A stretch of 64,000 bases of DNA from Bacteroidota bacterium (lineage in GTDB: Bacteria; Bacteroidota; Ignavibacteria; Tepidaquicellales; Tepidaquicellaceae), in NCBI GenBank assembly GCA_018266845.1, contig JAFDZO010000007.1, positions 31,834 to 95,833 of the forward strand. Reading direction: 5' to 3'. Under the pieces are notes generated by a model that ran no database searches, was not told the DNA's origin, and saw nothing but the letters and a program-made list of their open reading frames with translations. Positions 17,712 to 26,394 of the stretch are shown in pieces. Each line of letters opens with the position of its first letter. The stretch's first letter is position 1. The translations under genes and the position numbers were made by a program.

Positions 17712-18593
17712 TTAGGGGATAGTATTATATCCTAATTTGCGGTTGTCTTTAAAGTTATAAAGAAGTTTATACTTAAAGAAAACTCCGAAGGTAATGTAAA
17801 TCTTTGTAAGCTTAGAAACTTTTGCTTTCTTCTTGAAGACATTGTAATTCATCTTCTCAATTTTCTCAAGAATTCTGAAATAAATATGCTCCATAATTCT
17901 TGCAGCAAACATTAACCCCTTATCATCTTTAGATAAAGATTTGTTCGCCTTTTCATAAAACTCGTGCGCCCGTTTGCATTCGTATTCCATCAAAGCAATG
18001 AAAGATTCATTATATTTATTTGCAAGCAAATCTTCTTCCGTGTAACCGAACTTTTCCATGTCTTCTTTGGGAAGATAAATTCTGCCATTATCAGCATCAA
18101 TTTTTATATCCCTCAAGATATTTGTTAACTGCAATGCAACACCAAGATTAACAGCAAACTCTTTTGTGCTTTTATTTTTATACCCGAATATTTCAATGCA
18201 CATTAGCCCAACAGTAGCAGCGACACAATAGCAATATTGATAGAGTTCATCGAAAGTTTTATACCGCTGATTCTGCAAATCCATTTCCATTCCCTTAATA
18301 AGCTCAAAGAAAGGCTCTACAGGAATATTATACTTGCGTATAATCTTATCGAGATGATTTAATAAAGAATATTTTGATTTGCCTTGTGAAGCTAATTCAA
18401 ACTCATTTTTCCACTCGCGGATTTTTTTATACTTTACTTCTACTGAATCAGAGTTTTCATCCACAATATCATCGGTCTTTCGACAAAAAGCATAGACGGT
18501 ATTTATCGCATCGTTTTTTTCTTTAGGAAGCAAAGAAAACGATGAGAGAAAATTGGATTTGCTTTGAGATGCTATTTGTCTTTGTTCTTTCAA
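17712..18593 (-). CDS. hpnD: Presqualene diphosphate synthase HpnD
   Basis: 293 residues of the squalene/phytoene synthase family. Both Asp-rich substrate motifs are present: RKTDDIVDE (about 38-46) and TNILRDIKIDADNGRIYLP (about 152-170). HpnD condenses two farnesyl diphosphates to presqualene diphosphate. Assignment to HpnD over HpnC rests on this longer RDIKxDAxxGRxYLP motif and on gene order. The start overlaps the end of hpnC by 4 nt. Confidence 0.85.
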   Translation of the reverse strand: MKEQRQIASQSKSNFLSSFSLLPKEKNDAINTVYAFCRKTDDIVDENSDSVEVKYKKIREWKNEFELASQGKSKYSLLNHLDKIIRKYNIPVEPFFELIKGMEMDLQNQRYKTFDELYQYCYCVAATVGLMCIEIFGYKNKSTKEFAVNLGVALQLTNILRDIKIDADNGRIYLPKEDMEKFGYTEEDLLANKYNESFIALMEYECKRAHEFYEKANKSLSKDDKGLMFAARIMEHIYFRILEKIEKMNYNVFKKKAKVSKLTKIYITFGVFFKYKLLYNFKDNRKLGYNTIP

Positions 18594-19456
18594 AAAATTG
18601 TTTTTAATAAAATCTTAAACTTATCGCTCGATGTAATTATAGGGCGGTGAGACAAAGTCCTGTAATTTAACTTTTCTATTTTATTAATAACAGTCATTCC
18701 CCCGTAAAAAGTTGCCTTAAGTTCATACTTTAATCTTCCGCTAACTTTATCCGGGAGAGAATTTCCTTTCTCATATATTTCCTTAGTTTTTTCTATTAGT
18801 TCTTTGATGATATAAACATAACTTTCATCTTCAATCTTATTGTAAAGATTTTGATAACTATAATTATTTTTCCTAATTAATTCATTTGGAATATAGACAC
18901 GGGAAATTTCTAAATCACGGGATACATCCTGCCAAAAATTTATTAGCTGAAGACCTGTACAAATATAATCCGACAGTTCAAATAATTCTGCATCATTGTA
19001 GCCAAATATGTAAAGCACTAAGTGCCCCACCGGATTTGCAGAATATTTAGAATACTCCAATAATTCATCAAACGTTTCATATTTATCTTTTACCGAATCC
19101 TGTTTGAACGCTTTAAGAAGATTTTGGAGCTCAATAGCGGGAACATTCAAATCCCGCAAGGTTTTATACAAAGCAACAAAAGTAAACTTTGTTGCGTCGT
19201 TTAAATTCTCAAATTCACCAGAAGTTATTTTTTGAAGCTCAAATTCTAACCGGTTTAATTTTTCAAGCTTTTGTTCGGAAGTTAAAATAGAAGAGTCCGC
19301 TATATCATCTGCATATCTTGCAAAAGAGTAAACTGCATAGACATATTTTCTTTTTTCTTTGGGGATTAGAAAAGAAGCTACCGGAAAATTTTCATAGTGG
19401 GCTTTAGTGATTTTTTCACAATACAAAAATGCCTCATCGAAATTGACTCCCTGCAT
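18590..19456 (-). CDS. hpnC: Hydroxysqualene synthase HpnC
   Basis: 288 residues, squalene/phytoene synthase fold. Motifs are FARYADDIADSS (about 44-55) and LINFWQDVSRDLEISRVYIP (about 161-180), plus the HpnC-type N-terminus ENFPVASFLIPKEKR. HpnC converts presqualene diphosphate to hydroxysqualene, which HpnE then reduces. It is the first biosynthetic gene after the histidine kinase, whose stop shares one base with this ATG. No squalene-hopene cyclase is in the window, so the end product (hopanoids, sterols or free squalene) is open. Confidence 0.87.
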   Translation of the reverse strand: MQGVNFDEAFLYCEKITKAHYENFPVASFLIPKEKRKYVYAVYSFARYADDIADSSILTSEQKLEKLNRLEFELQKITSGEFENLNDATKFTFVALYKTLRDLNVPAIELQNLLKAFKQDSVKDKYETFDELLEYSKYSANPVGHLVLYIFGYNDAELFELSDYICTGLQLINFWQDVSRDLEISRVYIPNELIRKNNYSYQNLYNKIEDESYVYIIKELIEKTKEIYEKGNSLPDKVSGRLKYELKATFYGGMTVINKIEKLNYRTLSHRPIITSSDKFKILLKTIF

Positions 19457-21249
19457 TAACTATTTTCGAGTTTAAATTTTACCCTGAAGTTGCTTCCTTC
19501 GCCATAAACACTTTCGCACCATACTTCGCCATCCATTGACTCAATCAGTTTTTTAACGATAGATAATCCGAGACCGGTAGAATTTTCTCCGGCAGTGGGC
19601 TTAGTGCTTAGTTTGGAAAATTTCTTAAAAAGCTTAGACATCTCTTCCTGCTTTATTCCCATACCCTCATCTATAAATGAAACAATAACGTTTTCCTTTG
19701 GTTCATTAATTTCACACTTAATTGTTACTTCCGATTTTAGCGGGGAATATTTGATGGCATTAGAAAATAAATTTTCAAAAACCTCCATAAGCCCGGCATA
19801 ATCTCCCATGATATAAACATCCTGTAAATCGGAAATCATGTTCAGCTTTATTCCTTTTCTTTCAGTGAGAACGTGGTTATCCGATATAATTTTGTCAAGT
19901 ATATCAAGTACATTAATTTTTTTCCTGTTTAGATTTATTCTGCCGCTTTCTATTGCATTTATATCAAGAAAATTCTTAATAATATCCTGCATTCTCATTG
20001 AGGTTAGCTCTATCTGCTCAAGCTTTCTGTCAACCTGTTCCGGTGAATATTTATCCTTCAATTTTCTCAAAGCAGCTACCGAAAGAGAGATTGCGCTTAA
20101 CGGGTTTTTCAAATCGTGCGCCGCGATGCCGAGGAACTCATTCTTCTCATTATTCAGCTCAACCAATTTTTCATTTGCAGTTTTAAGTTCCTCGTTAATT
20201 GAACGCTGAAACTCCGCCTCCTGCTGAATAAGTTCAACCCTGTGCATAACATTCAGATACTCGATTTTTGAATTAGACGAGTCCTTAAATGTTTCCGATA
20301 CTAAGGTATAACTCTTCCTGTAGTACTCGCAGGCTTTTTGAAAATCCCCAATTTTATAATAAACCATTCCATACAAATCAGTCATATTGGGAATAATGTG
20401 AGTGTAGTTGTTTTCCAAAGAAAGCTCGGAGCACTTGTCAAGGCTTTCCAGCGCTTTTTCCGGCATTTCAAAATTATAATATAAAGAGGCTTTTAAGTAA
20501 TACAATTCTGCCGTATAATAATCAAAATTATGCTCGATGCTAAGGGCATGTGATTTGTCATAGTATTCTAAGGCTTTTTGGAGGTTTTTGTGGTAATCGG
20601 CAGCAAGATTACCCAGATTATTGTAGCAAATCAAAATCCCCTGCCAATCCTGCATTTTTTGCTTGATTTCAAGGGCTTCGGAATAGTATTTCTCACAATG
20701 CTCATACTCGCGCTTTTCAAAGTACACATTCCCAAGATTTATAAGTATCATTGCCCTGCCCTTTTCGTCTAAAAGCTCGTCCTTTATTTTCAGAGCAAGA
20801 TTCAAGTAATCAAGAGCGTTGTCAAATTCCTGCAAATGGAGGTAAGAATTTCCTATTGTATTACAGCAAGTGGATTCCAACAGGCGATTCTTGGTTTTTC
20901 GGGTGATTTTTAAGGATTCAAAGGCGTTTTTCAGGCTTTCGGCAAAATCGCCGTATTTGTACTGGCAAACGGCAATCAGGTTGCGGCAATCGGCTTCTTC
21001 GCTTTGCAATCCCAACGCTATGAAAATAGGCAGAGCCTCAAGGTTTTTTTCGAGGGATTTCTCATACAGGGTGCCCCGGTAGTATATCCGCCCGGACAAA
21101 AGAAGGGCTTTTGCCAGCAGGGTTTCGCTTTTTTTCTCACGGGCGATGGCTTCTATTCTGAGCGCTTCCTCGAGGGCTTTTTCGCGGTCTGAGTCTATGA
21201 GCTTCTGGTATTCCTCTAAAACTGTATGTAGTACGTTCTCATCCATCAA
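19456..21249 (-). CDS. TPR-sensor histidine kinase
   Basis: 597 residues, soluble. Residues 40-325 are about seven TPR units, followed by a coiled coil (about 335-370), a HisKA domain with the phospho-acceptor in FLGIAAHDLKNPL (His378) and an HATPase domain with the N-box ENLFSNAIKYSP, G1 FIDEGMGI and G2 GLGLSIVKKLI. No transmembrane segment or signal peptide and no response regulator gene adjacent. Such TPR-kinases sense through protein contacts or oligomerisation. It heads the co-directional run of squalene and dehydratase genes, with a one-base overlap to hpnC. Start at 21249 or the next Met codon. Confidence 0.9.
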   Translation of the reverse strand: MMDENVLHTVLEEYQKLIDSDREKALEEALRIEAIAREKKSETLLAKALLLSGRIYYRGTLYEKSLEKNLEALPIFIALGLQSEEADCRNLIAVCQYKYGDFAESLKNAFESLKITRKTKNRLLESTCCNTIGNSYLHLQEFDNALDYLNLALKIKDELLDEKGRAMILINLGNVYFEKREYEHCEKYYSEALEIKQKMQDWQGILICYNNLGNLAADYHKNLQKALEYYDKSHALSIEHNFDYYTAELYYLKASLYYNFEMPEKALESLDKCSELSLENNYTHIIPNMTDLYGMVYYKIGDFQKACEYYRKSYTLVSETFKDSSNSKIEYLNVMHRVELIQQEAEFQRSINEELKTANEKLVELNNEKNEFLGIAAHDLKNPLSAISLSVAALRKLKDKYSPEQVDRKLEQIELTSMRMQDIIKNFLDINAIESGRINLNRKKINVLDILDKIISDNHVLTERKGIKLNMISDLQDVYIMGDYAGLMEVFENLFSNAIKYSPLKSEVTIKCEINEPKENVIVSFIDEGMGIKQEEMSKLFKKFSKLSTKPTAGENSTGLGLSIVKKLIESMDGEVWCESVYGEGSNFRVKFKLENS

Positions 21250-21631
21250 AAATGGTGAAAAAAGCGAATTTTTGCAGAGTTTTGTTTGGTAAGTGAATAT
21301 AGCAAAGAAAAATGTTAAAAAAAGCGGAAAATTGGGGATTTAAAACGGCGAAAAAATTGGGGGGCTAAATTGCTGAAAAAACTATGGGTGAAACTTACGC
21401 CCCCTCGTAAGTTTTGAGATAAGATATTGTTTTTACAGATTTTAAATACTATGCTTAAAATGACAATCTCTGTAAAATCATATATTTACCTTCAAGCTCA
21501 TAATCAAAGAAACACTGATGGTTATGATTTTTATGATGGCACAGATTTAATGCATTTAGGAATATTAAATATAATGTTGGTATAAATTATTTATCGCTTG
21601 GTAATTTTCATTCTAATCCTATTAATAAACT
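21250..21631. other. 382-nt gap with a palindrome and a possible gene remnant
   Basis: AT-rich DNA. It holds the CTTACG palindrome at 21391-21414. On the + strand a 44-codon frame from ATG 21451 (containing YDFYDGTDLMHLG) is followed in another frame by NVGINYLSLGNFHSN, which reads like a frameshifted remnant of a coding sequence; this is weak. No intact gene is seen. Confidence 0.3.
21391..21414. repeat. AAACTTACG palindrome, copy 1
   Basis: Perfect 9-bp arms AAACTTACG/CGTAAGTTT around the loop CCCCCT. The right flank TTTTGAGATA...TATTGTTTTTACA resembles the flank of the second copy at 62984-63007, whose loop is AGGGGG, the reverse complement. Confidence 0.7.
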
Positions 21632-22810
21632 TTACTCTATTTCTTCCTCAGTGGGCTTGGAATTAAAAAAATCACTATCAATTGTGAAAGTTGTAATTTG
21701 TTTTTTCTTAACGGCAACATTATGTTCAACTAGAAGTTCGATAAGTTTATCACCATTAATTAGAGTAATCGGTGCTGCGCCTTTTTCAAAGGCAGCATCT
21801 TTAGCTCCTTTAGAAAAGTCAGATGTGGTTATGATTGTTCCCTTTACTGCATCAAACCTATGCAAACTGCCCCTCAAAGAATCCAGTACTCCCCTTTGAA
21901 TATTTGAAGATGATTTTTTTACCTGCACCACTTCTTTTACGGAAGTAATTCCGTTTTCAATAATTCCAGTCACATCTACCCCCTTATCGTTAGTTGCAGA
22001 AGTCACTCTTACATCATAGTATCCTATCTCTTCCAGTAAATCTTTAATCAAATTTTCAAATGCGTATGAATGCATATCCTTTAGCTTATTTTTTAAAATC
22101 TCTTTTTGTTTTTTAATATAAATCTCAATTTGGTTTGTAAGTTCTAAACTTTCATTTACATCAATACTTTCTTTAGCAATAAATAAATTGTTATCAAATG
22201 ACGAAAGATATTTTTTACCTGCCTCATTGATCTGATAAAATTTTCCCTCTCTCCTTAAGTAACCTCTCGCACAAAGGTTCACAAGTCTTCTTCTCAACGA
22301 ATCCTTAATAATACTTTCCTTTCGATAGTTCGAATTTTCCAGAAGATAATTTTGCCAATCTTGCAAAAATGCTTTTCTACTTGAATCATTATTTAGAGAG
22401 ACTAAGTATAAAATATAAACGCACCCTTCTTCTGTATCTACTTCTCGCACGATGCTATTTTCTTTACTTGATATAAAAATCCTCCCTTTATCTGTAAGTT
22501 TATAGATCCCGTTTATACTTTCTATTAATTTATACCCATTCATTAAAAACTGTATCCCCGCAATGTGCCTGGGATTAACAATTTTACCGGATTTTTCCCA
22601 TATTTCTTTAGCGAGGTCTTTGTCTTTCCCATGAAGCCTTCCTATAATCCATTCATCAGGGTTTTGCCAGTCGGCTGGATCTTGTGGAGTTCCTTTTAAA
22701 TCTAAAATACTCTGCCACATAGATTTTAATTCAGCTTCGTTTTTCCCGTCTATTGTTTTCAGGAATCTTTTCACTCTTTCGTAAATAGGAAATAATGGAA
22801 TTTTTAACAT
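21632..22810 (-). CDS. Mrr-type restriction endonuclease family protein
   Basis: 392 residues. A winged-helix-rich N-terminal region (1-215, with MNGYKLIESINGIYKLTDKG and YLRREGKFYQINEAGKKYL wing-like units) precedes a PD-(D/E)XK nuclease domain (about 245-370): FENLIKDLLEEIGYYDV, NDKGVDVTG (catalytic Asp), VVQVKKS (Q-x-K). Mrr-family enzymes cut DNA carrying foreign methylation (type IV restriction). No methyltransferase or helicase subunit is adjacent, which fits a stand-alone type IV enzyme. AT-rich and flanked by two long gene-free stretches, it may be an acquired defence gene. Confidence 0.85.
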   Translation of the reverse strand: MLKIPLFPIYERVKRFLKTIDGKNEAELKSMWQSILDLKGTPQDPADWQNPDEWIIGRLHGKDKDLAKEIWEKSGKIVNPRHIAGIQFLMNGYKLIESINGIYKLTDKGRIFISSKENSIVREVDTEEGCVYILYLVSLNNDSSRKAFLQDWQNYLLENSNYRKESIIKDSLRRRLVNLCARGYLRREGKFYQINEAGKKYLSSFDNNLFIAKESIDVNESLELTNQIEIYIKKQKEILKNKLKDMHSYAFENLIKDLLEEIGYYDVRVTSATNDKGVDVTGIIENGITSVKEVVQVKKSSSNIQRGVLDSLRGSLHRFDAVKGTIITTSDFSKGAKDAAFEKGAAPITLINGDKLIELLVEHNVAVKKKQITTFTIDSDFFNSKPTEEEIE

Positions 22811-23304
22811 TACTTTAATATTTTTCAGTGTAATAAAAAACTCTATATATTGAAACCAACTACTAACTTAATTCAATTTTTTTAATCCCTCATGTCTGCT
22901 CACATCTTAAGCCACCCAACCATTTGTTAAAAATAAAAAACTAAAAAATTAGACTCCTCATTTGGAGTTAAAGACTAACTTTATATTAGATATTAAAATT
23001 TGTATTTAATTTATTTTTACAAGTAAATCAAATTATTAATTTCCTTGTTCTTTTGAAAGGAAATTTTAAATTATAGAATAAACATTCATAGCTGTAAACT
23101 ATTATCGATGACCTTATATCAAAAGAGCACACCTTTTTAAGCAAAACTACAAGGAAATTACTTTTTACTATCCTTCTGCCGAATTTAAAAAGCAGAACTC
23201 CCTTCCACTCTTCACTTTTAATTTTAAAACTTGTATTTTGCAGGCGGGCTTTTTTCAATTTACAATTAACATTCAATTAGCGATTGAGGAAAAGAGAAAC
23301 TTTT
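22811..23304. other. 494-nt AT-rich gap between divergent genes
   Basis: No credible gene. It should hold the promoters of the Mrr-type gene (minus) and of the small membrane protein (plus). A TATTTTGC at 23234-23241, 64 nt before the plus-strand ATG, could be part of a Bacteroidota-style promoter. Nothing else was recognised. Confidence 0.35.
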
Positions 23305-23475
23305 ATGGAGCAAGAATTAAATCAAGGGCTTGATCTAAGTTCATCGCAGCCGGAGAAAAAATCCGCAGTTGGAAATTTTTTAGCTAAGTGCGTGATATGG
23401 ATTTCCGTTGCCGCTACGATTATGATTATTTACTGGTCGGTGAAGATGTTTGTGGTGGGAAATACTTTTAGGTAA
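23305..23475 (+). CDS. Small single-pass membrane protein
   Basis: 56 residues: a polar, Gln/Ser-rich start (MEQELNQGLDLSSSQPEKKS), one transmembrane helix (about 28-48; CVIWISVAATIMIIYW) and a short tail. The ATG at 23305 is chosen because a purine-rich GAGGAAAAGAGA precedes it; the in-frame TTG at 23284 would place that purine tract inside the gene. Function unknown. It is monocistronic and followed by a three-armed hairpin element. Confidence 0.55.
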   Translation: MEQELNQGLDLSSSQPEKKSAVGNFLAKCVIWISVAATIMIIYWSVKMFVVGNTFR

Positions 23476-23602
23476 ATTTTAGGTTACGAAGTGATGGAAT
23501 AGCAACTCTCATCTGCCTCTCTGTTTTTTACAGCAGCCTGAAACAATAAAACACGAAACTTTTAATTTGCAGCTATTAACTAATTTATAAAAAGATTTTT
23601 TT

Positions 23603-23707
23603 GGGCGCGCCTTGCGAACCGCAGGTTCGCAAGGCGGCACCTGCAAAATTGAAGAATTCAATTTTGCAGGAGTCGCCTGTCCCGATTTCATCGGGACAGG
23701 CGCGCCC
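23603..23707. repeat. Three-armed composite hairpin element I
   Basis: An outer stem GGGCGCGCC (23603-23611) / GGCGCGCCC (23699-23707) encloses three arms: CGCCTTGCGAACC/GGTTCGCAAGGCG, 13 bp, loop GCA (23608-23636); CCTGCAAAATTGAA/TTCAATTTTGCAGG, 14 bp, loop GAA (23640-23670); and GCCTGTCCCGA/TCGGGACAGGC, 11 bp, loop TTTCA (23675-23701). The outer stem overlaps arms 1 and 3 by a few bases, so they compete. The same arm set recurs in reverse order at 27836-27944. Confidence 0.8.
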
Positions 23708-23720
23708 CGGTAAGCTAAGA

Positions 23721-24143
23721 CTATTGCGCTTTGCGATAGCTAATCATCCAATGCACGCCGAACTTATCAGTGAACATTCCGAAATAATCACCCCAGAAAG
23801 CATCACTCATAGGCATCATAACGCTTCCCCCGGAGGAAAGTCCGCTGAAAATCCTGTCAGCGTCTTCTTTGCTGTCAACACTGATTGAGATTTGCAGATT
23901 GTTTCCCTGATTCAATTTTAAATGTGAGGGCGCATCGCTTGCCATTAGCATACTTTGCCCAACGGGAAGCGAAACGTGCATAATTCTGTTATCATCGGCA
24001 GGATTTTTATCCGGCATTGGAACGTCGGCAGGAACATCTTTGTAGCGCATGACAAAAGCAAACTCGCCGCCGAATACCGATTTGTAAAAGTTGAATGCTT
24101 CTTCTGTATTTCCGTCAAATGAGAGATAAGGATTTAACTGCAT
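23721..24143 (-). CDS. PhnB-like VOC family protein
   Basis: 140 residues, vicinal-oxygen-chelate fold of the PhnB/DUF1338-like glyoxalase group: LNPYLSFDGNTEEAFNFYKSVFGGEF at the N-terminus, MHVSLPVGQSMLMASD in the middle and the closing WGDYFGMFTDKFGVHWMISY. Members are small dimeric proteins; most have no known substrate. It is the last of four consecutive minus-strand genes for VOC and RibD-C proteins and is 43% Asp/Ser/Met/Pro-rich in its loop. A role in detoxification or antibiotic resistance is family lore, not shown here. Confidence 0.85.
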   Translation of the reverse strand: MQLNPYLSFDGNTEEAFNFYKSVFGGEFAFVMRYKDVPADVPMPDKNPADDNRIMHVSLPVGQSMLMASDAPSHLKLNQGNNLQISISVDSKEDADRIFSGLSSGGSVMMPMSDAFWGDYFGMFTDKFGVHWMISYRKAQ

Positions 24144-24185
24144 TATTTTATTTTTAAGTTTGAAAAATATGTTTAAAGTAAAAAA

Positions 24186-24671
24186 TTACTTCCCTCCTGC
24201 TGCATCTTCTAACTTTTGAATATCAATCTTTTTCATCTGATACAATGCGTTCAATACTCTTTTTGTTACATCTCCTCCTTTTGCAATAAGTTCGAATAAG
24301 CGCTTGGGAGTAATCTGCCATGAAAGCCCGAATTTATCTTTCAGCCAGCCGCATTGTGATTCCTGACCGCCGTCAGCAGTGAGCGCGCTCCAGTATTTAT
24401 CAACTTCCTCTTGTGAATCACAATTGATGACAAATGATACAGCTTCATTAAATTTAAAATGAGGACCTGCATTCATTGCTCCATATTTTACTCCGTCAAG
24501 TTCAAACGAAAGCGTAAATACCGAGCCTTCTTCCTTGCCCGTCATCTTTGCGCTATCGGCATCAAGGTATCTTACTTCAGTAATTTTTGAATTAGGAATT
24601 AAAGATGTATAAAGCTTTACAGCTTCTTCTGCTTGTGAATCGTACCACAAATATGGCGTTACTTTTGACAT
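24186..24671 (-). CDS. PhnB-like VOC family protein, second copy
   Basis: 161 residues. N-terminal TPYLWYDSQAEEAVKLYTSLIPNS, central FTLSFELDGVKYGAMNAGP and C-terminal CGWLKDKFGLSWQITPKRL mark the 3-demethylubiquinone-methyltransferase-like VOC family (PF06983 type), often mislabelled as methyltransferases. It is related to, but longer than, the downstream neighbour because of a C-terminal helical tail (VLNALYQMKKIDIQKLEDAA) typical of the group. Same strand and spacing suggest an operon with the adjacent VOC genes. Confidence 0.87.
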   Translation of the reverse strand: MSKVTPYLWYDSQAEEAVKLYTSLIPNSKITEVRYLDADSAKMTGKEEGSVFTLSFELDGVKYGAMNAGPHFKFNEAVSFVINCDSQEEVDKYWSALTADGGQESQCGWLKDKFGLSWQITPKRLFELIAKGGDVTKRVLNALYQMKKIDIQKLEDAAGGK

Positions 24672-24780
24672 AACAATTTTGATTTATGTTTTTAAAAATT
24701 TTTAGATGGTGATAGTATTTAGAACTATTATTAATTATTCTATATTTATTTCCGACAAAGCCGATACCATCGTTGCAGGA

Positions 24781-25188
24781 CTAATTAGTTGTAGGCATTT
24801 GGCTCATATCCATATAAGCAAATTCCCAATTATGCCCGTCTAAGTCTTTAAACCCCCAGTTATACATCCAGCCGTAATCCTGTTTTGGATTTTCAATACC
24901 GCCCGCTTCGGTTGCCTTTTTCACATAATCGTCTATCTCTTCTTTATTTTCTGCGGAGAGGCATATAATTGCTTCATTGCATTTTGATGTATCGGCAATT
25001 TCTAACTTAGTGAAGCTTTTAAAGAACGGCTCTACTAAAAGCATTGCAAAAATATTCTCGCCTACAATCATACATGTAGCATTCTCATCTGAAAATTGAG
25101 GATTAAAAGTAAAACCGAGCTTTGCAAAGAACTCTTTTGATTTTTCCAAATTCTTTACAGGAAGATTAACAAAAATTTGTTTAGCCAT
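24781..25188 (-). CDS. VOC family protein (glyoxalase/bleomycin-resistance type)
   Basis: 135 residues. Opening IFVNLPVKNLEKSKEFFAKLGF is the typical first beta-alpha unit; the C-terminal YGWMYNWGFKDLDGHNWEF carries the usual D-P/L-D-G-H-xWE metal-site strand. Substrate unknown. It starts 11 nt after the RibD-C gene stop on the same strand, so co-transcription is likely. Confidence 0.87.
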   Translation of the reverse strand: MAKQIFVNLPVKNLEKSKEFFAKLGFTFNPQFSDENATCMIVGENIFAMLLVEPFFKSFTKLEIADTSKCNEAIICLSAENKEEIDDYVKKATEAGGIENPKQDYGWMYNWGFKDLDGHNWEFAYMDMSQMPTTN

Positions 25189-25199
25189 TTTATTTTAAA

Positions 25200-25766
25200 T
25201 TATTTTTTGATTTTGTAAATTAGTTTTATAACTGCTGAATCGTAAACTTTCGATTCTATTAAATTCAATTTTGTCATATCAACATCTTTAAACATAGGTG
25301 TTCCTTCACCAAGTATAACGGGATTGAGAAAAATCCGAAGCTCATCTAATAAATTCAGTCTAATGAATTCCTGCACAATACTCGGGCTTCCGAATATCAT
25401 CATATCTTTGCCTTCTTCATTTTTCAGCTTTGTAATTTCTTCTTTTATATTGTCTTTTATCTGAATTGTATTGTTCCACAACTCTTCATTAATAGTTTTT
25501 GAAAAAACAATTTTTTTCACGTCCTGCACCCACTTTGCGTGATCGAGAGAAACTTCATCTACATTTTCTTTTTCCAACAGAGTGGGCCAGTAATTCTTCA
25601 TCATGTAATACACCACCCTGCCATAAATCGCCGTATCTACTTTGTGAATGCTTTGCATTACTTCTTTATACATATCGGGCGGAAGACTTACCCAGCTTAA
25701 TGAGCCTTCAGTATCGGCAACAAAGCCGTCCAAAGACATGTGCATTAATGAAACTATTTTTCTCAT
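25200..25766 (-). CDS. RibD-C / dihydrofolate-reductase-like protein
   Basis: 188 residues from ATG 25766, which gives the family-typical start MRKIVSLMHMSLDGFVADTEG; an in-frame upstream Met at 25787 adds only seven residues. RibD-C domain proteins have a DHFR-like NAD(P)H fold; the sequence shows TAIYGRVVYYMM, KIVFSKTI, GKDMMIFGSPSIVQEFI and PVILGEGTPMF, all standard landmarks. Most solo members have no established substrate. First gene after DUF1428 in the minus-strand group probably controlled by the divergent regulator at 26395. Confidence 0.88.
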   Translation of the reverse strand: MRKIVSLMHMSLDGFVADTEGSLSWVSLPPDMYKEVMQSIHKVDTAIYGRVVYYMMKNYWPTLLEKENVDEVSLDHAKWVQDVKKIVFSKTINEELWNNTIQIKDNIKEEITKLKNEEGKDMMIFGSPSIVQEFIRLNLLDELRIFLNPVILGEGTPMFKDVDMTKLNLIESKVYDSAVIKLIYKIKK

Positions 25767-25796
25767 GATAATATTTTTATACTTCATTTTGCCACA

Positions 25797-25910
25797 AAAT
25801 CTCTAAAACACTAAACGAACAAAATTACACAAAATTTTTATTTAATAATTTAAATTTCTTAGATTTGTTTAGTGAAGTTTAGTGGATTTAGAGTTTTAGT
25901 GTTTAAAATT
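25797..25910. repeat. CTAAAACACTAAAC imperfect inverted repeat
   Basis: TCTCTAAAACACTAAAC on the left and TTTAGTGGATTTAGAG TTTTAGTGTTT words on the right could form an imperfect stem between the DUF1428 and RibD-C genes. The same word family (ACCACTAAAACACTAAAAG) forms an inverted repeat at 56413-56492. Confidence 0.5.
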
Positions 25911-25914
25911 TAAT

Positions 25915-26274
25915 TTACATTTGAATAAATGTTTTAAATCCACCATACATCATTTTGCTCATATCAAAAAGCGGTTTCATCGTCATCATTTTTTTCATTT
26001 CAGGGTCTTCCATCATTGCCTTATTCACTTTATCACGGTGCTTTTTATTTTTAAACCCTACAAACGAACTTATAAGAACTTCGTTCTTCTTTAATTTCAT
26101 CAAAGCCGGAAACAATTCAGGCGAGAGGTCATCGCCCATAAATTCCCTATATTCCAACGCTCCCAATTTTTCCATTACTTTGCCGAACTTATGAGCAATC
26201 TTTTTATAAGCTGCTAATTTTGCTTTTGGAACCTGTAGTAGAAAAACATCTACGTATCCGTTTGGCTTCTTCAT
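25915..26274 (-). CDS. DUF1428 family protein
   Basis: 119 residues matching the DUF1428 pattern: GYVDVFLLQVPKAKLAAYKK at the start, GALEYREFMGDDL, SSFVGFKNKKHRDKVNKAMM and the MSKMMYGGFKTFI end. These are small alpha/beta-barrel-like proteins of unknown activity. It is divergent from the GlxA-type regulator (120-nt gap), an arrangement that usually means control by that regulator. Confidence 0.9.
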   Translation of the reverse strand: MKKPNGYVDVFLLQVPKAKLAAYKKIAHKFGKVMEKLGALEYREFMGDDLSPELFPALMKLKKNEVLISSFVGFKNKKHRDKVNKAMMEDPEMKKMMTMKPLFDMSKMMYGGFKTFIQM

Positions 26275-26394
26275 TTTAATGATATTTAATTTTTTAAGTT
26301 GTACAAATATACAGGCATTGATTTAATACTCAAAGAGGTAAATACGGCAATCTAAGGGGTTGAATACGACAAAGAGGTTTTTTATTTTATTAAT

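Noticed and set aside
23028..23276. 82-codon minus-strand open frame
   Set aside because: AT-rich, biased to Lys/Phe/Ile, no domain and no neighbour coupling. Likely chance.
23601..23888. Open frames through composite element I on both strands
   Set aside because: They translate the hairpin arms and then run antisense to the PhnB-like gene.
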